Positions 1 to 6,779 of a stretch of DNA of 15,309 nucleotides are shown piece by piece. The notes beneath the pieces were generated by a model. That model did not search any database. It saw only the letters and a program-made list of their open reading frames with translations, and had not been told where the DNA came from. Every line of letters starts with the position of its first letter. Positions within the stretch are counted from its first letter, which is position 1. The DNA is from JAVRLB01 sp049965455 (lineage in GTDB: Archaea; Thermoplasmatota; Thermoplasmata; Thermoplasmatales; ARK-15), in the NCBI GenBank assembly GCA_049965455.1, contig JBMFWH010000030.1:1-15309 (forward strand). The letters are read 5' to 3'. A program made the position numbers and the translations under genes.

Positions 1-127
1 TCTGAGTACATCAGGCTGTTGTCAGCCAGCCAATCGTTGCGGTTCAATGAAACTCCACTCATGGGTGGATTGGGAGCCCAGCAACAAGTAGTTGACAAAA
101 TCATAAAGCATCCCATTAATGACAAAT
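1..127 (+). other. Gene-free left edge with a hairpin; possible 3' end of an IS605-type tnpB unit
   Basis: No complete gene lies here. Frame 1 is open from the window edge to a TAG at 142-144 and reads about 47 residues containing NETPLMGGLG, which resembles the short tails that sometimes follow TnpB reading frames; this is only an impression. A hairpin is visible: TCCACTC at 54-60 pairs with GGGTGGA at 63-69, preceded by AAACTCCA (50-57). The same AAACTCCA precedes the hairpin near the right edge of the window (15125-15132). IS605-type tnpB genes usually end in such a structured guide-RNA region. The reading is tentative because no TnpB catalytic motif is in view; the stretch could equally be ordinary intergenic DNA or the tail of an unrelated gene. 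Confidence 0.3.
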
Positions 128-1339
128 TCATTTTTTCTTTCTAGGTATCAAAAATACCATAAGCGAAGAGATGATGGCAATGGCTCCAATTACTATAAAA
201 GCGGATCTGGTGCCATACTGATCCGATAGAAATCCCAGAAAGAATGTGCCGATCCCAGCACCTATTCCACCGCCAAGCCCGAATATAAGCGCCGACATTT
301 CTGCCAGTGACGAGACATCTGATAGATCCCCCACAATGCTCATGATAAGCGGGAACCCCGTCAATCCCACAAAGTAGGTAATTATCAGGGTTATCGTGAT
401 GGGGATGATACCAGTTTCATAAACCATTGCTATAACAGACACGCCAAAAATTGCCGCGGTAGAAAAGATCATCAATCTTCTACCAAATCGGTCAGAGAAA
501 TAACCAAGCAGAGGCTGCCCGAAAATCGCGGAGGCATAAGCAATCATTATTATTATTCCCACAAGAACTTCATTGTATTTAAGGCTCTTGGTAAAGTAAG
601 TAGGTATCATTACCACACCTCCGTTTAGAGCGATGGACCTTAAAATTATCACGATCAACAGTATGAGGATAGGAGTACTGTATTTCATCCGCCCTTTCGC
701 TTTTTTTTCTACAAAGAATATATCTTTCCTTAAATCATAAAGAATGTAAGCTCCAACCACAGCAAAAGAAATCATCATCAGGATTAATGCTGTTTTATAG
801 TTTTTTGTAAATACCATATACGCCAAAAAAATGCCGGGAGCAAGAGTTCTACCCAAACTACCGCCAATCCCGTTTATTCCCAGCACTGTTCCTGCCCTAT
901 TTTTATATTTCAGGTTCAGGATCATTGATCCTATTGGATGATAAAATGTGGAGAATATCCCTACCACTGCCATAGCAATGATGAATCCATATAGAGCAAT
1001 GTTTCTTGGATATGGCGCAACGATCAACAGGTATGAAACCGCAAAAAAAACTAGTCCCAGACCCATCAACAAACCTTTTTTCTTTACAGAATCTATATAT
1101 GCCCCGACAAAAGGGCTTATAAGCGCTCCCATAAACTGGTAAGCGATTATAATAAATGCTACCTGTAGATACGAATAATCATAATTGCTGGCAATAATCG
1201 CAGCAAGATATGCAGGGAAAAAACTTAATCCATCGTTTAGAAAGTGAGCTATTGAAGTATCAAAGAGAATCCAATTATTCTTAAAAGCATTTGAAACTTT
1301 AGCAAATATTGGGGCAGCATCATCGGTTGAGCCTTTCAA
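128..1339 (-). CDS. MFS transporter, fosmidomycin-resistance-like
   Basis: A 403-residue polytopic inner-membrane carrier of about 12 helices, the usual MFS length. The N-terminal half has HFLND (32-36) in helix 1 and YHP (133-135) before a Gly-rich helix, a pattern seen in the fosmidomycin-resistance (Fsr) branch of the MFS. The MFS signature loop GYFSDRFGRR (279-288) lies in the second half, with a weaker copy GAYIDSVKKKG near 79-89 in the first. It is a probable proton-coupled exporter or uptake carrier; the substrate cannot be read from sequence. The start is TTG: the frame has an in-frame TAA only a few codons upstream and no ATG near the first helix. It is divergent from the gene at 1441 with a 101-base gap that must hold both promoters. 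A T-rich box on its strand at about 1373-1385 is a weak promoter candidate. Confidence 0.85.
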   Translation of the reverse strand: MKGSTDDAAPIFAKVSNAFKNNWILFDTSIAHFLNDGLSFFPAYLAAIIASNYDYSYLQVAFIIIAYQFMGALISPFVGAYIDSVKKKGLLMGLGLVFFAVSYLLIVAPYPRNIALYGFIIAMAVVGIFSTFYHPIGSMILNLKYKNRAGTVLGINGIGGSLGRTLAPGIFLAYMVFTKNYKTALILMMISFAVVGAYILYDLRKDIFFVEKKAKGRMKYSTPILILLIVIILRSIALNGGVVMIPTYFTKSLKYNEVLVGIIIMIAYASAIFGQPLLGYFSDRFGRRLMIFSTAAIFGVSVIAMVYETGIIPITITLIITYFVGLTGFPLIMSIVGDLSDVSSLAEMSALIFGLGGGIGAGIGTFFLGFLSDQYGTRSAFIVIGAIAIISSLMVFLIPRKKK

Positions 1340-1407
1340 ATTATACCACTTTTAGAAGGAAAATCATTGAGGCTAAATAAAATTTTGCTATATTTTGGCA
1401 TAAAGAG

Positions 1408-1417
1408 ATAAATTTAT
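1408..1417 (+). promoter_or_regulatory. Probable TATA box for the small membrane protein gene
   Basis: ATAAATTTAT is centred 28 bases before the ATG at 1441, the spacing expected for an archaeal TATA box driving a leaderless transcript. No Shine-Dalgarno sequence precedes the ATG, which agrees with leaderless translation. Confidence 0.5.
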
Positions 1418-1440
1418 CTTATCGAAGATATTGTTCAAGT

Positions 1441-1878
1441 ATGTTTTCTATCTCGGATACAGTCAAGACAATCATTGAAAAAAGGAATAATATACAGGAT
1501 TTGCCATCGCTAGATATTTTATTGAACAATTTGAAAGAAACGAATAGACGGATCATTGAGATTGTAGATCAGAATAACGACCCTATTTTAAAAGAGTTTT
1601 ATCAGCTGCATAAAAAATATGAGGAGATCGAAGAGAAAATAGCGTTAAAAAGGAGAATAGATACGGGTACAACAACGCTTCTGTTTTTTGTATACAGCAT
1701 AGGAGGCGCATTTATAGGGCTGTTTTTTAGCATTTCCGTGTTTTTGACTACAATCGGTACTTTGGGGCACATTCTATTATTGCTGTCGATGACTGGTGGC
1801 ATTATAAGCGTTGTTGTAGGGTTGATAAGCATGAAGAGAGAACGTAGATATATCTTATCATTGATCAAGAGGAATTAA
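1441..1878 (+). CDS. Hypothetical coiled-coil protein with two C-terminal membrane helices
   Basis: I do not recognise a family for this 145-residue protein. Residues 1-75 are charged and look helical, with a likely coiled coil around 30-72 rich in Glu, Lys and Ile/Leu heptads (for example FYQLHKKYEEIEEKIALK). Two hydrophobic helices follow, about 79-103 and 109-131, joined by a very short loop, and the protein ends in a basic tail (KRERR, then IKRN). This predicts a hairpin anchor with the N-terminal coiled coil and the tail on the same side, probably cytoplasmic. There is no signal peptide and no catalytic motif. A TATA box 28 bases upstream supports this start and transcription as its own unit; the next gene has a separate TATA box. 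It could be an oligomerising membrane scaffold, but that is a guess. Confidence 0.65.
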   Translation: MFSISDTVKTIIEKRNNIQDLPSLDILLNNLKETNRRIIEIVDQNNDPILKEFYQLHKKYEEIEEKIALKRRIDTGTTTLLFFVYSIGGAFIGLFFSISVFLTTIGTLGHILLLLSMTGGIISVVVGLISMKRERRYILSLIKRN

Positions 1879-1884
1879 GATATG

Positions 1885-1892
1885 TTTAAATA
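1885..1892 (+). promoter_or_regulatory. TATA box for the enoyl-CoA hydratase-queH unit
   Basis: TTTAAATA lies between the small membrane protein gene and the enoyl-CoA hydratase gene. Its centre is about 36 bases before the ATG at 1925, which predicts a leader of roughly 8 to 10 bases. The same octamer recurs before the mutase and permease genes. Confidence 0.5.
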
Positions 1893-1924
1893 GGAATTTG
1901 TAGATTTCAAGGTAGTGAATAGAT

Positions 1925-2662
1925 ATGAGCATACGTACAGAATTATTTGATAAATACGCGATAGTGCGCATAGATAGGGAAGATAAACTGAACGCAATAG
2001 ACATGGAACATCTGACTAATTTGTATAAGACTGTATCAGCAATAAATAAAAATAAGAGGATCAGGACCGTAATAATTACAGGAACAGGCAAGAGTTTTTG
2101 TGCGGGAGCAGACCTATCAGCAGTAAGAAACTTCGATTTAGAAGAAGCCCGATCTTTTTCAGAATTAGGGCATAAACTCATGAACTTGATGGAACGTTCT
2201 GACAAGCTTTTCATTTCGGCAATTAACGGTTATGCATTTGGGGGGGGGTTGGAATTGGCCATGGCCACAGATCTCAGGTTCGCAACAAAATTTGCAAAGC
2301 TTGGGCAGACTGAGATCAATGTGGGCGTAGTAACTGGCTGGGGCGGAAGTATCAGGTTGCCTAAATATGTTGGGTTAGGAAAGGCCAGAGAGCTGATATT
2401 TCTCGGGACGGTATTGACAGCAGAGGAGTCTAAAAGTCTGGGCATTGTAAATTTGATTGTTGATGATCCTGTAAAAGAATCTGTGAATATAGCAAATACT
2501 ATGTCCAGGAAGAACCCGGATGCAGTGGCTGCATATAAGAGGCTCTTAAATAAAAGCTCTTCCAAGATAGAGATAGCAGAATTCGCAAAGCTCATTCCCA
2601 AAACAAACACCAAAGAGGGAATAAGCGCGTTCTTAGAGAAGAGAGATCCTGAGTTCAAATGA
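1925..2662 (+). CDS. Enoyl-CoA hydratase/isomerase (crotonase family)
   Basis: A 245-residue crotonase-fold protein, slightly shorter than the usual 255-260. It is predicted to hydrate trans-2-enoyl-CoA to 3-hydroxyacyl-CoA in cytoplasmic beta-oxidation. Visible motifs are GKSFCAGADLS (55-65), the first oxyanion-hole loop; AFGGGLELAMATD (104-116), the second oxyanion loop; and LGQTEINVGVVTGWGGSIRL (126-145). Both catalytic glutamates of true hydratases are kept, Glu110 and Glu130, with the same 20-residue spacing as Glu144 and Glu164 of the rat enzyme. That favours hydratase over a non-hydratase family member. The gene ends in an ATGA overlap with the QueH-family gene, so the two are probably cotranscribed. 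The three glycines of the oxyanion loop are encoded by a run of nine Gs (2240-2248). Chain-length specificity is unknown; short-chain would fit the nearby mutase and dehydrogenase. Confidence 0.88.
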   Translation: MSIRTELFDKYAIVRIDREDKLNAIDMEHLTNLYKTVSAINKNKRIRTVIITGTGKSFCAGADLSAVRNFDLEEARSFSELGHKLMNLMERSDKLFISAINGYAFGGGLELAMATDLRFATKFAKLGQTEINVGVVTGWGGSIRLPKYVGLGKARELIFLGTVLTAEESKSLGIVNLIVDDPVKESVNIANTMSRKNPDAVAAYKRLLNKSSSKIEIAEFAKLIPKTNTKEGISAFLEKRDPEFK

Positions 2663-3225
2663 AAATATTAATGCACATTTGCTGTGCTCCTTGTTTTTCG
2701 TATCCTTCCAGGGCGTTAAGAAAACAGCATGAACTGACAGGATACTGGTACAATCCTAACGTACAGCCATACAGCGAATATTTAAAGCGCTTAGAAACGC
2801 TGAAAAAGTTCGAGTCATTAGAGAAAGTGCATATTATATATGATGAGGAATACAATATGCAGGACTGGCTGAAAAAAGTAACTGCAATAAACGAGATAGA
2901 CGAGGTAAACAGATGCAAATTCTGTTATGTACAGAGGCTTGCAAAGGTTGCAAAATACGCAAAAGATCACGATTTTGATGCGTTTAGCACGACGTTGCTG
3001 TACGCACCGTACCAGAAACATGAGCTGGTCAAGGAATTTGGAGAGAAAATGGCAATAAAGTACAACATTGCGTTTTATTACGAGGATTTCAGAGACCATT
3101 ACAAGGAAGGTCAGGAAATAGCCAAATCTCTGGGCCTTTACAGGCAAAAATATTGTGGCTGTGTTTTTAGCGAGGTGTGCAAGATAAACAGTAATAGGGC
3201 ACACAACAGCAATAATGTTTATTAG
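2659..3225 (+). CDS. queH: QueH-family protein (epoxyqueuosine reductase type, COG1636/DUF208)
   Basis: A 188-residue protein with the QueH cysteine pattern: HICCAPC (7-12), RCKFC (85-89) and YRQKYCGC (161-168). In bacterial QueH these cysteines hold a [4Fe-4S] cluster next to a second iron, and the enzyme reduces epoxyqueuosine to queuosine in tRNA wobble position 34. The length and full motif set match the family, so it is not a fragment; the last dozen residues (Asn-rich) look dispensable. Its ATG overlaps the TGA of the enoyl-CoA hydratase gene by four bases, which implies translational coupling, although no functional link is obvious. Archaea normally make archaeosine at position 15 rather than queuosine, so either the tRNA target differs or a bacterial-type salvage pathway is present. 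Family assignment is firm; the exact reaction in this organism is inferred. Confidence 0.85.
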   Translation: MKILMHICCAPCFSYPSRALRKQHELTGYWYNPNVQPYSEYLKRLETLKKFESLEKVHIIYDEEYNMQDWLKKVTAINEIDEVNRCKFCYVQRLAKVAKYAKDHDFDAFSTTLLYAPYQKHELVKEFGEKMAIKYNIAFYYEDFRDHYKEGQEIAKSLGLYRQKYCGCVFSEVCKINSNRAHNSNNVY

Positions 3226-3240
3226 CCTCATTTCATTCAC

Positions 3241-3246
3241 TTTTTT
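3241..3246 (+). terminator. Possible oligo-T terminator after the QueH gene
   Basis: A run of six T residues begins 16 bases after the QueH stop codon. Archaeal termination often needs only a T-tract, without a hairpin. It lies just before the next gene's promoter region. Confidence 0.35.
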
Positions 3247-3346
3247 ATGCTCAAAAAACATAAAGTTATAAGTTACATTAACTCAAAACTTGTGCAAACT
3301 GAATTTGGATGGCTTAAGATATCAAACAGCAAGCGAGCAAAAGATA

Positions 3347-4579
3347 ATGAGCAGAGATCAATCCAGCGCAGATAATTCACGATCACTGAAAAAACTGTAC
3401 TGGTTTCAGGCCATTTCGAACATGAGCAGTGGCATTGCATCTCCGTTTCTGCCATACTATGCTGCAAGCCTGAATTTCAGCTCATCAGAGCTGGGCGTTT
3501 TGCAGGGTGTGCAGAACGTTTTTCCGAACGTATTCCAGCTTCATTTTGGGCGTTTATCAGATCAGATGCATAAGCGCATTATTTTTATAGTTCTTGCAAA
3601 CTTGATAAGCTCGATAATGTTCTTTTTTATGATCGGAGAGACTGATCCAGTGTTATTTATCACGCTCATCCTGGTACAATCGATAATGAGCGCGATGCTG
3701 ACACCCGCATGGAACGCAAAAATGACGGATGTTGCACATCAGAACCGGAGGGGATTAATGTACAGCAACTTTGCATTACTAGGAAATATTGCAATGTTGG
3801 CGTCGGGTGCTATATTCATAGCTTACACATATCTGGTGCCGATCCACAATTACACGATTTATTACATTCCGTTTCTATTTGCGGGAATACTCGGAGTAGC
3901 AGCATCCCTGATAATATTTAAAGAGAAAGATTCAGTATCTATTACCAGGAATACTAAACAATTCAGCTTTAAAGAACTGGTCAGAACAAACAAGGATTTC
4001 AAGTATTTTCTGATATCACAGGCGATATTTACTTTCGGGATGTCTATTAGCTGGCCCCTGTTTTACATAACTACGGTAAGAGTATTAAACGCATCATATT
4101 ATGAGGTTGGGATAATAAACATTGTTTCGCTGGCGGCAACCGTGCTCACAGTCCGCCGGTTCGGGAAAATTGTGGATCGATCCGGCACCAAGGGTCCAAT
4201 AATACTGAGCAGGTTGCTGTTCCTGCCTGTTCCGTTAGTGTACGCGTTTGCGAATAACGTATTTGACTTATATCTGCTAAATATAGTTTCTGGTGTTGGG
4301 TCTGCTATATCCACAATTGCGTTTCTAGCATATTTGATGGACATTGCACCGGTAGAGTACAGGGCCCAGTATATTGGATTTTATAACATGGTTATCGGAA
4401 TCGTGACTTTTGCAGGATCGCTTATCGGGGGTTTTATAGCACAGTATCTGATAGCGTTAATGGGCATAATAATGGGACTGGAGCTTGTCTATTTCTTGTC
4501 TTTTGCAGGCAGGTTGACCGGCACGGTGATGTCGTTCAAGATCAAGACTGGCAAAGAGACGAAAATATTGAATGCATAG
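3347..4579 (+). CDS. MFS transporter
   Basis: A polytopic MFS carrier of about 12 helices, 410 residues from the chosen start. The family loop between helices 2 and 3 reads GRLSDQMHKR (68-77), and a degenerate counterpart, FGKIVDRSGTKG, occurs in the second half. The frame extends up to a TTG at 3290, but those 19 extra residues are polar and unlike a transporter N-terminus. The ATG at 3347 leaves a normal short cytoplasmic lead before helix 1, and TTATAA at 3266-3271 would place transcription start near 3295, after the TTG. The start is therefore likely but not certain. The gene sits alone between the hydratase-queH unit and the mutase operon, with gaps of about 60 bases after the mutase-side stop. 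It may import or export organic acids or peptides; no substrate motif is visible. Confidence 0.8.
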   Translation: MSRDQSSADNSRSLKKLYWFQAISNMSSGIASPFLPYYAASLNFSSSELGVLQGVQNVFPNVFQLHFGRLSDQMHKRIIFIVLANLISSIMFFFMIGETDPVLFITLILVQSIMSAMLTPAWNAKMTDVAHQNRRGLMYSNFALLGNIAMLASGAIFIAYTYLVPIHNYTIYYIPFLFAGILGVAASLIIFKEKDSVSITRNTKQFSFKELVRTNKDFKYFLISQAIFTFGMSISWPLFYITTVRVLNASYYEVGIINIVSLAATVLTVRRFGKIVDRSGTKGPIILSRLLFLPVPLVYAFANNVFDLYLLNIVSGVGSAISTIAFLAYLMDIAPVEYRAQYIGFYNMVIGIVTFAGSLIGGFIAQYLIALMGIIMGLELVYFLSFAGRLTGTVMSFKIKTGKETKILNA

Positions 4580-4607
4580 CATCCATTTTTAAAGAGTGCG
4601 GATAATA

Positions 4608-4615
4608 TTTAAATA
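4608..4615 (+). promoter_or_regulatory. TATA box of the mutase operon
   Basis: TTTAAATA is centred 28 bases before the ATG at 4640. That matches a leaderless transcript beginning at or next to that ATG and argues against the in-frame TTG at 4628, which would lie upstream of the predicted transcription start. Confidence 0.6.
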
Positions 4616-4639
4616 CAGGAAAAACCATTGTATTTAGAT

Positions 4640-6358
4640 ATGTATGACAATATAGAAAATTACTGGGCAGGAAAAGCGGATGAAATCAAAAAAAGGAACG
4701 TACATAAGGAACGCAGGTACAGATCTTGGAAAAAAGAGTATCTGGATCCCTGGAACAGGCAGACAGGATACAGGGAGAAAGAGTATCAGAACACGTCTGG
4801 AATAAAGATTAAAGATGTTTATACTGAAGAGGACCTGCCTGAAAAACTGGATGAAATACTGGGTATGCCTGGACAATATCCTTACACGCGTGGCATATAC
4901 CCGAACATGTATCGTGGAAAGTTATGGACTATGCGCATGTTTTCTGGGTTTGGAACCCCTGAGGACACTAATAAGAGATTAAAGTATCTGATCAAGCATG
5001 GCGAAACCGGATTAAGCATTGCTTTTGACGAGCCTACACTTTACGGCTATGATTGTGACAACAAGAGGGCAGATGGAGAGATTGGAAAATGTGGAGTTAA
5101 CGTTACTTCTTTGAAGGACATGGAGGTGATATTCAATGGCATCCACCTTGATAAAGTGAGCACTTCGATGACTATAAATGCGCCTGCCGCTATATTGACA
5201 GCAATGTACATAGCGGTTGCAAAAAAACAGAAAGTGCCGGTTGCTAAGCTTGCAGGAACTGTGCAGACAGACATACTGAAAGAGTACATAGCTCAGAAAG
5301 AGTGGATGTATCCTCCAGAAGTTCATTTGCGGATGATAAGGGACATGATGACTTATAGCACTAAGAACATGCCTAAATGGAACTATATAAGCATCTCTGG
5401 CTATCATATAAGAGAGGCTGGAGCCAGCGCGTTGCAAGAGCTGGCTTTTACGCTCGCAGACGGTTTTTATTATGTGGACATGGGCATAAAGGCGGGGTTG
5501 GATGTGGACTCTTTTGCACCAAGGCTCTCATTCTTTTTCAATTCTTCAATCAACTTTTTTGAAGAGATTTCAAAGTTCAGGGCTGCACGAAGAATATGGG
5601 CTCAGGTGCTTCGAGAAAAGTATGGTGCTAAAAAAGAGAGGACCTTGCTGTTGCGATTTCATACTCAGACATCTGGATATACGTTAACATGGCAGCAGCC
5701 GATGAACAACATAATCAGGACCACAATAGAAGCGCTTGCAGCTGTAATCGGTGGCACGCAGAGCCTTCATACAAACTCGTTTGATGAAGCGCTAGCCCTG
5801 CCTACTGAACAGGCTGTGAAAATAGCGTTGAGGACACAGCAGATAATTGCTGAAGAAACCGGGGTCATAGATACTGTCGACCCGCTGGGCGGTTCTTATT
5901 ATATAGAATGGCTCACAGACCAGATGGAAGAGCGGGCTTACAGGTATTTTGAGGAAATTGAAAAGATAGGTGGCGTGCTTGCTGCGATAAAAGCAGGGTA
6001 TTTGCAGAAAGAGATATCCAGAACAGCGTACGAGCGCCAGAAAAGACTGGAGAGCATGGATGAGATAATGGTGGGAGTGAACAAGTATCAGGAAGAGGAA
6101 GAAAAGCAAATAAACATTCTGAAAATTGACAAAAAGCCGCAGAAAGTGCAGATTGAGCGGTTGAAAGAGGTCAAGAAGAATAGAAACAAGGATCGTGTGT
6201 TAAAGGCACTGGAAGAGTACAGAAATGCACTGCTCGACGATAAACAAAATGTTATGCCTTACATATTGAAGGCAGTGGAAGAATACGCAACATTGGAAGA
6301 GATATCAAATGTAGGAAGGGATCTATATGGTGGTTGGAAAGAACCAGAATTCATATAA
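4640..6358 (+). CDS. icmA: B12-dependent acyl-CoA mutase catalytic subunit, isobutyryl-CoA mutase type
   Basis: A 572-residue catalytic subunit of the methylmalonyl-CoA mutase superfamily: a TIM barrel that holds the acyl-CoA, working with a separate B12 subunit. Familiar blocks include TRGIYPNMYRG, SGYHIREAGA, LRFHTQTSGYTLT, GGTQSLHTNSFDEALALPTE and DPLGGSYY. Aligned by hand to Propionibacterium methylmalonyl-CoA mutase, Gln197 and His244 are kept (Gln209, His256; both pairs 47 apart). The two residues that hold the methylmalonyl carboxylate are changed: Tyr89 to Phe101 and Arg207 to Gln219. The same pair, Phe and Gln, marks isobutyryl-CoA mutase (Streptomyces IcmA Phe80/Gln198), and KEYIAQKEW here also looks ICM-like. 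Predicted reaction: isobutyryl-CoA to n-butyryl-CoA. Pivalyl-CoA or another branched acyl-CoA is possible. Annotation pipelines would probably call it methylmalonyl-CoA mutase. The start at ATG 4640 is chosen from the TATA spacing. Confidence 0.88.
   Translation: MYDNIENYWAGKADEIKKRNVHKERRYRSWKKEYLDPWNRQTGYREKEYQNTSGIKIKDVYTEEDLPEKLDEILGMPGQYPYTRGIYPNMYRGKLWTMRMFSGFGTPEDTNKRLKYLIKHGETGLSIAFDEPTLYGYDCDNKRADGEIGKCGVNVTSLKDMEVIFNGIHLDKVSTSMTINAPAAILTAMYIAVAKKQKVPVAKLAGTVQTDILKEYIAQKEWMYPPEVHLRMIRDMMTYSTKNMPKWNYISISGYHIREAGASALQELAFTLADGFYYVDMGIKAGLDVDSFAPRLSFFFNSSINFFEEISKFRAARRIWAQVLREKYGAKKERTLLLRFHTQTSGYTLTWQQPMNNIIRTTIEALAAVIGGTQSLHTNSFDEALALPTEQAVKIALRTQQIIAEETGVIDTVDPLGGSYYIEWLTDQMEERAYRYFEEIEKIGGVLAAIKAGYLQKEISRTAYERQKRLESMDEIMVGVNKYQEEEEKQINILKIDKKPQKVQIERLKEVKKNRNKDRVLKALEEYRNALLDDKQNVMPYILKAVEEYATLEEISNVGRDLYGGWKEPEFI
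6313..6321 (+). promoter_or_regulatory. Ribosome binding site of the B12-binding subunit
   Basis: AGGAAGGGA lies five bases before the ATG at 6327, inside the end of the catalytic-subunit gene. It is one of the few purine-rich Shine-Dalgarno-like sites in the window, as expected for an internal operon gene, and it supports the 32-base overlap start. Confidence 0.5.
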
Positions 6359-6779
6359 AAACAGGCCTATAAAGATACTGTTAGCCAAGCCAGGGATAGA
6401 CGGGCATGACCGGGGTGCGCTGGTGCTTGCCAAAGCATTTAGGGACGCAGGAATGGAAGTGATCTATGCAGGATTGCTGCCAACGCCAGAGCAGGTTGTG
6501 GATACTGCGATAAATGAGGATGTAGACATCATTGCGTTGAGTCTGTTAAACGGCGCGCATCTCACAGCGTTCGGCAAGGTTGCAAAGCTATTGAAACAAA
6601 AAGGTATAGACGACATTGCCATCGTTGGTGGGGGGACCATACCCATCAGAGATCGGGCAAAGCTAGAGAAGATGGGAATAACGGGAAACTATGGTCCAGG
6701 TACGTCTCTAAGCACGATAATAGAGCATGTAAAAAAGAGAGCACGGGAAATCCGGAAGTACAGGGATGTGGAAAATTGA
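6327..6779 (+). CDS. icmB: B12-binding subunit of the acyl-CoA mutase
   Basis: A 150-residue cobalamin-binding flavodoxin-like domain, the expected size for a stand-alone small subunit (about 135-150). It carries the base-off/His-on motif DGHDRG (25-30, DxHxxG with His27 as the lower cobalt ligand), SLL (72-74, the SxL motif) and VGGG (100-103) that cradles the nucleotide tail. It supplies adenosylcobalamin to the catalytic subunit, forming a heteromeric mutase. The gene starts 32 bases inside the catalytic-subunit gene and its TGA overlaps the TTG of the next gene by four bases, so all three proteins are almost certainly made from one transcript. Which substrate the complex uses is set by the catalytic subunit. 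Confidence 0.9.
   Translation: MVVGKNQNSYKNRPIKILLAKPGIDGHDRGALVLAKAFRDAGMEVIYAGLLPTPEQVVDTAINEDVDIIALSLLNGAHLTAFGKVAKLLKQKGIDDIAIVGGGTIPIRDRAKLEKMGITGNYGPGTSLSTIIEHVKKRAREIRKYRDVEN

Noticed and set aside
3290..3346. N-terminal extension of the second MFS protein from a TTG
   Set aside because: The 19 extra residues are polar and unlike a transporter lead, and the ATG at 3347 fits better with the TTATAA box. The call is not certain.
4628..4639. TTG start for the mutase catalytic subunit, four codons upstream of the ATG
   Set aside because: TTTAAATA at 4608-4615 places transcription start near the ATG at 4640; the TTG would lie upstream of the transcript.
5012..5437. Long open frames antisense to the mutase, hydratase and dehydrogenase genes
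   Set aside because: They lie wholly inside well-supported genes, have no family motifs and have low-complexity, Ser/Cys-rich composition typical of shadow frames.
4640..6358. 2-hydroxyisobutyryl-CoA mutase
   Set aside because: That enzyme has Ile at the Tyr89 position and a distinctive Asp in the VAFD block; this protein has Phe and the ordinary Ala.
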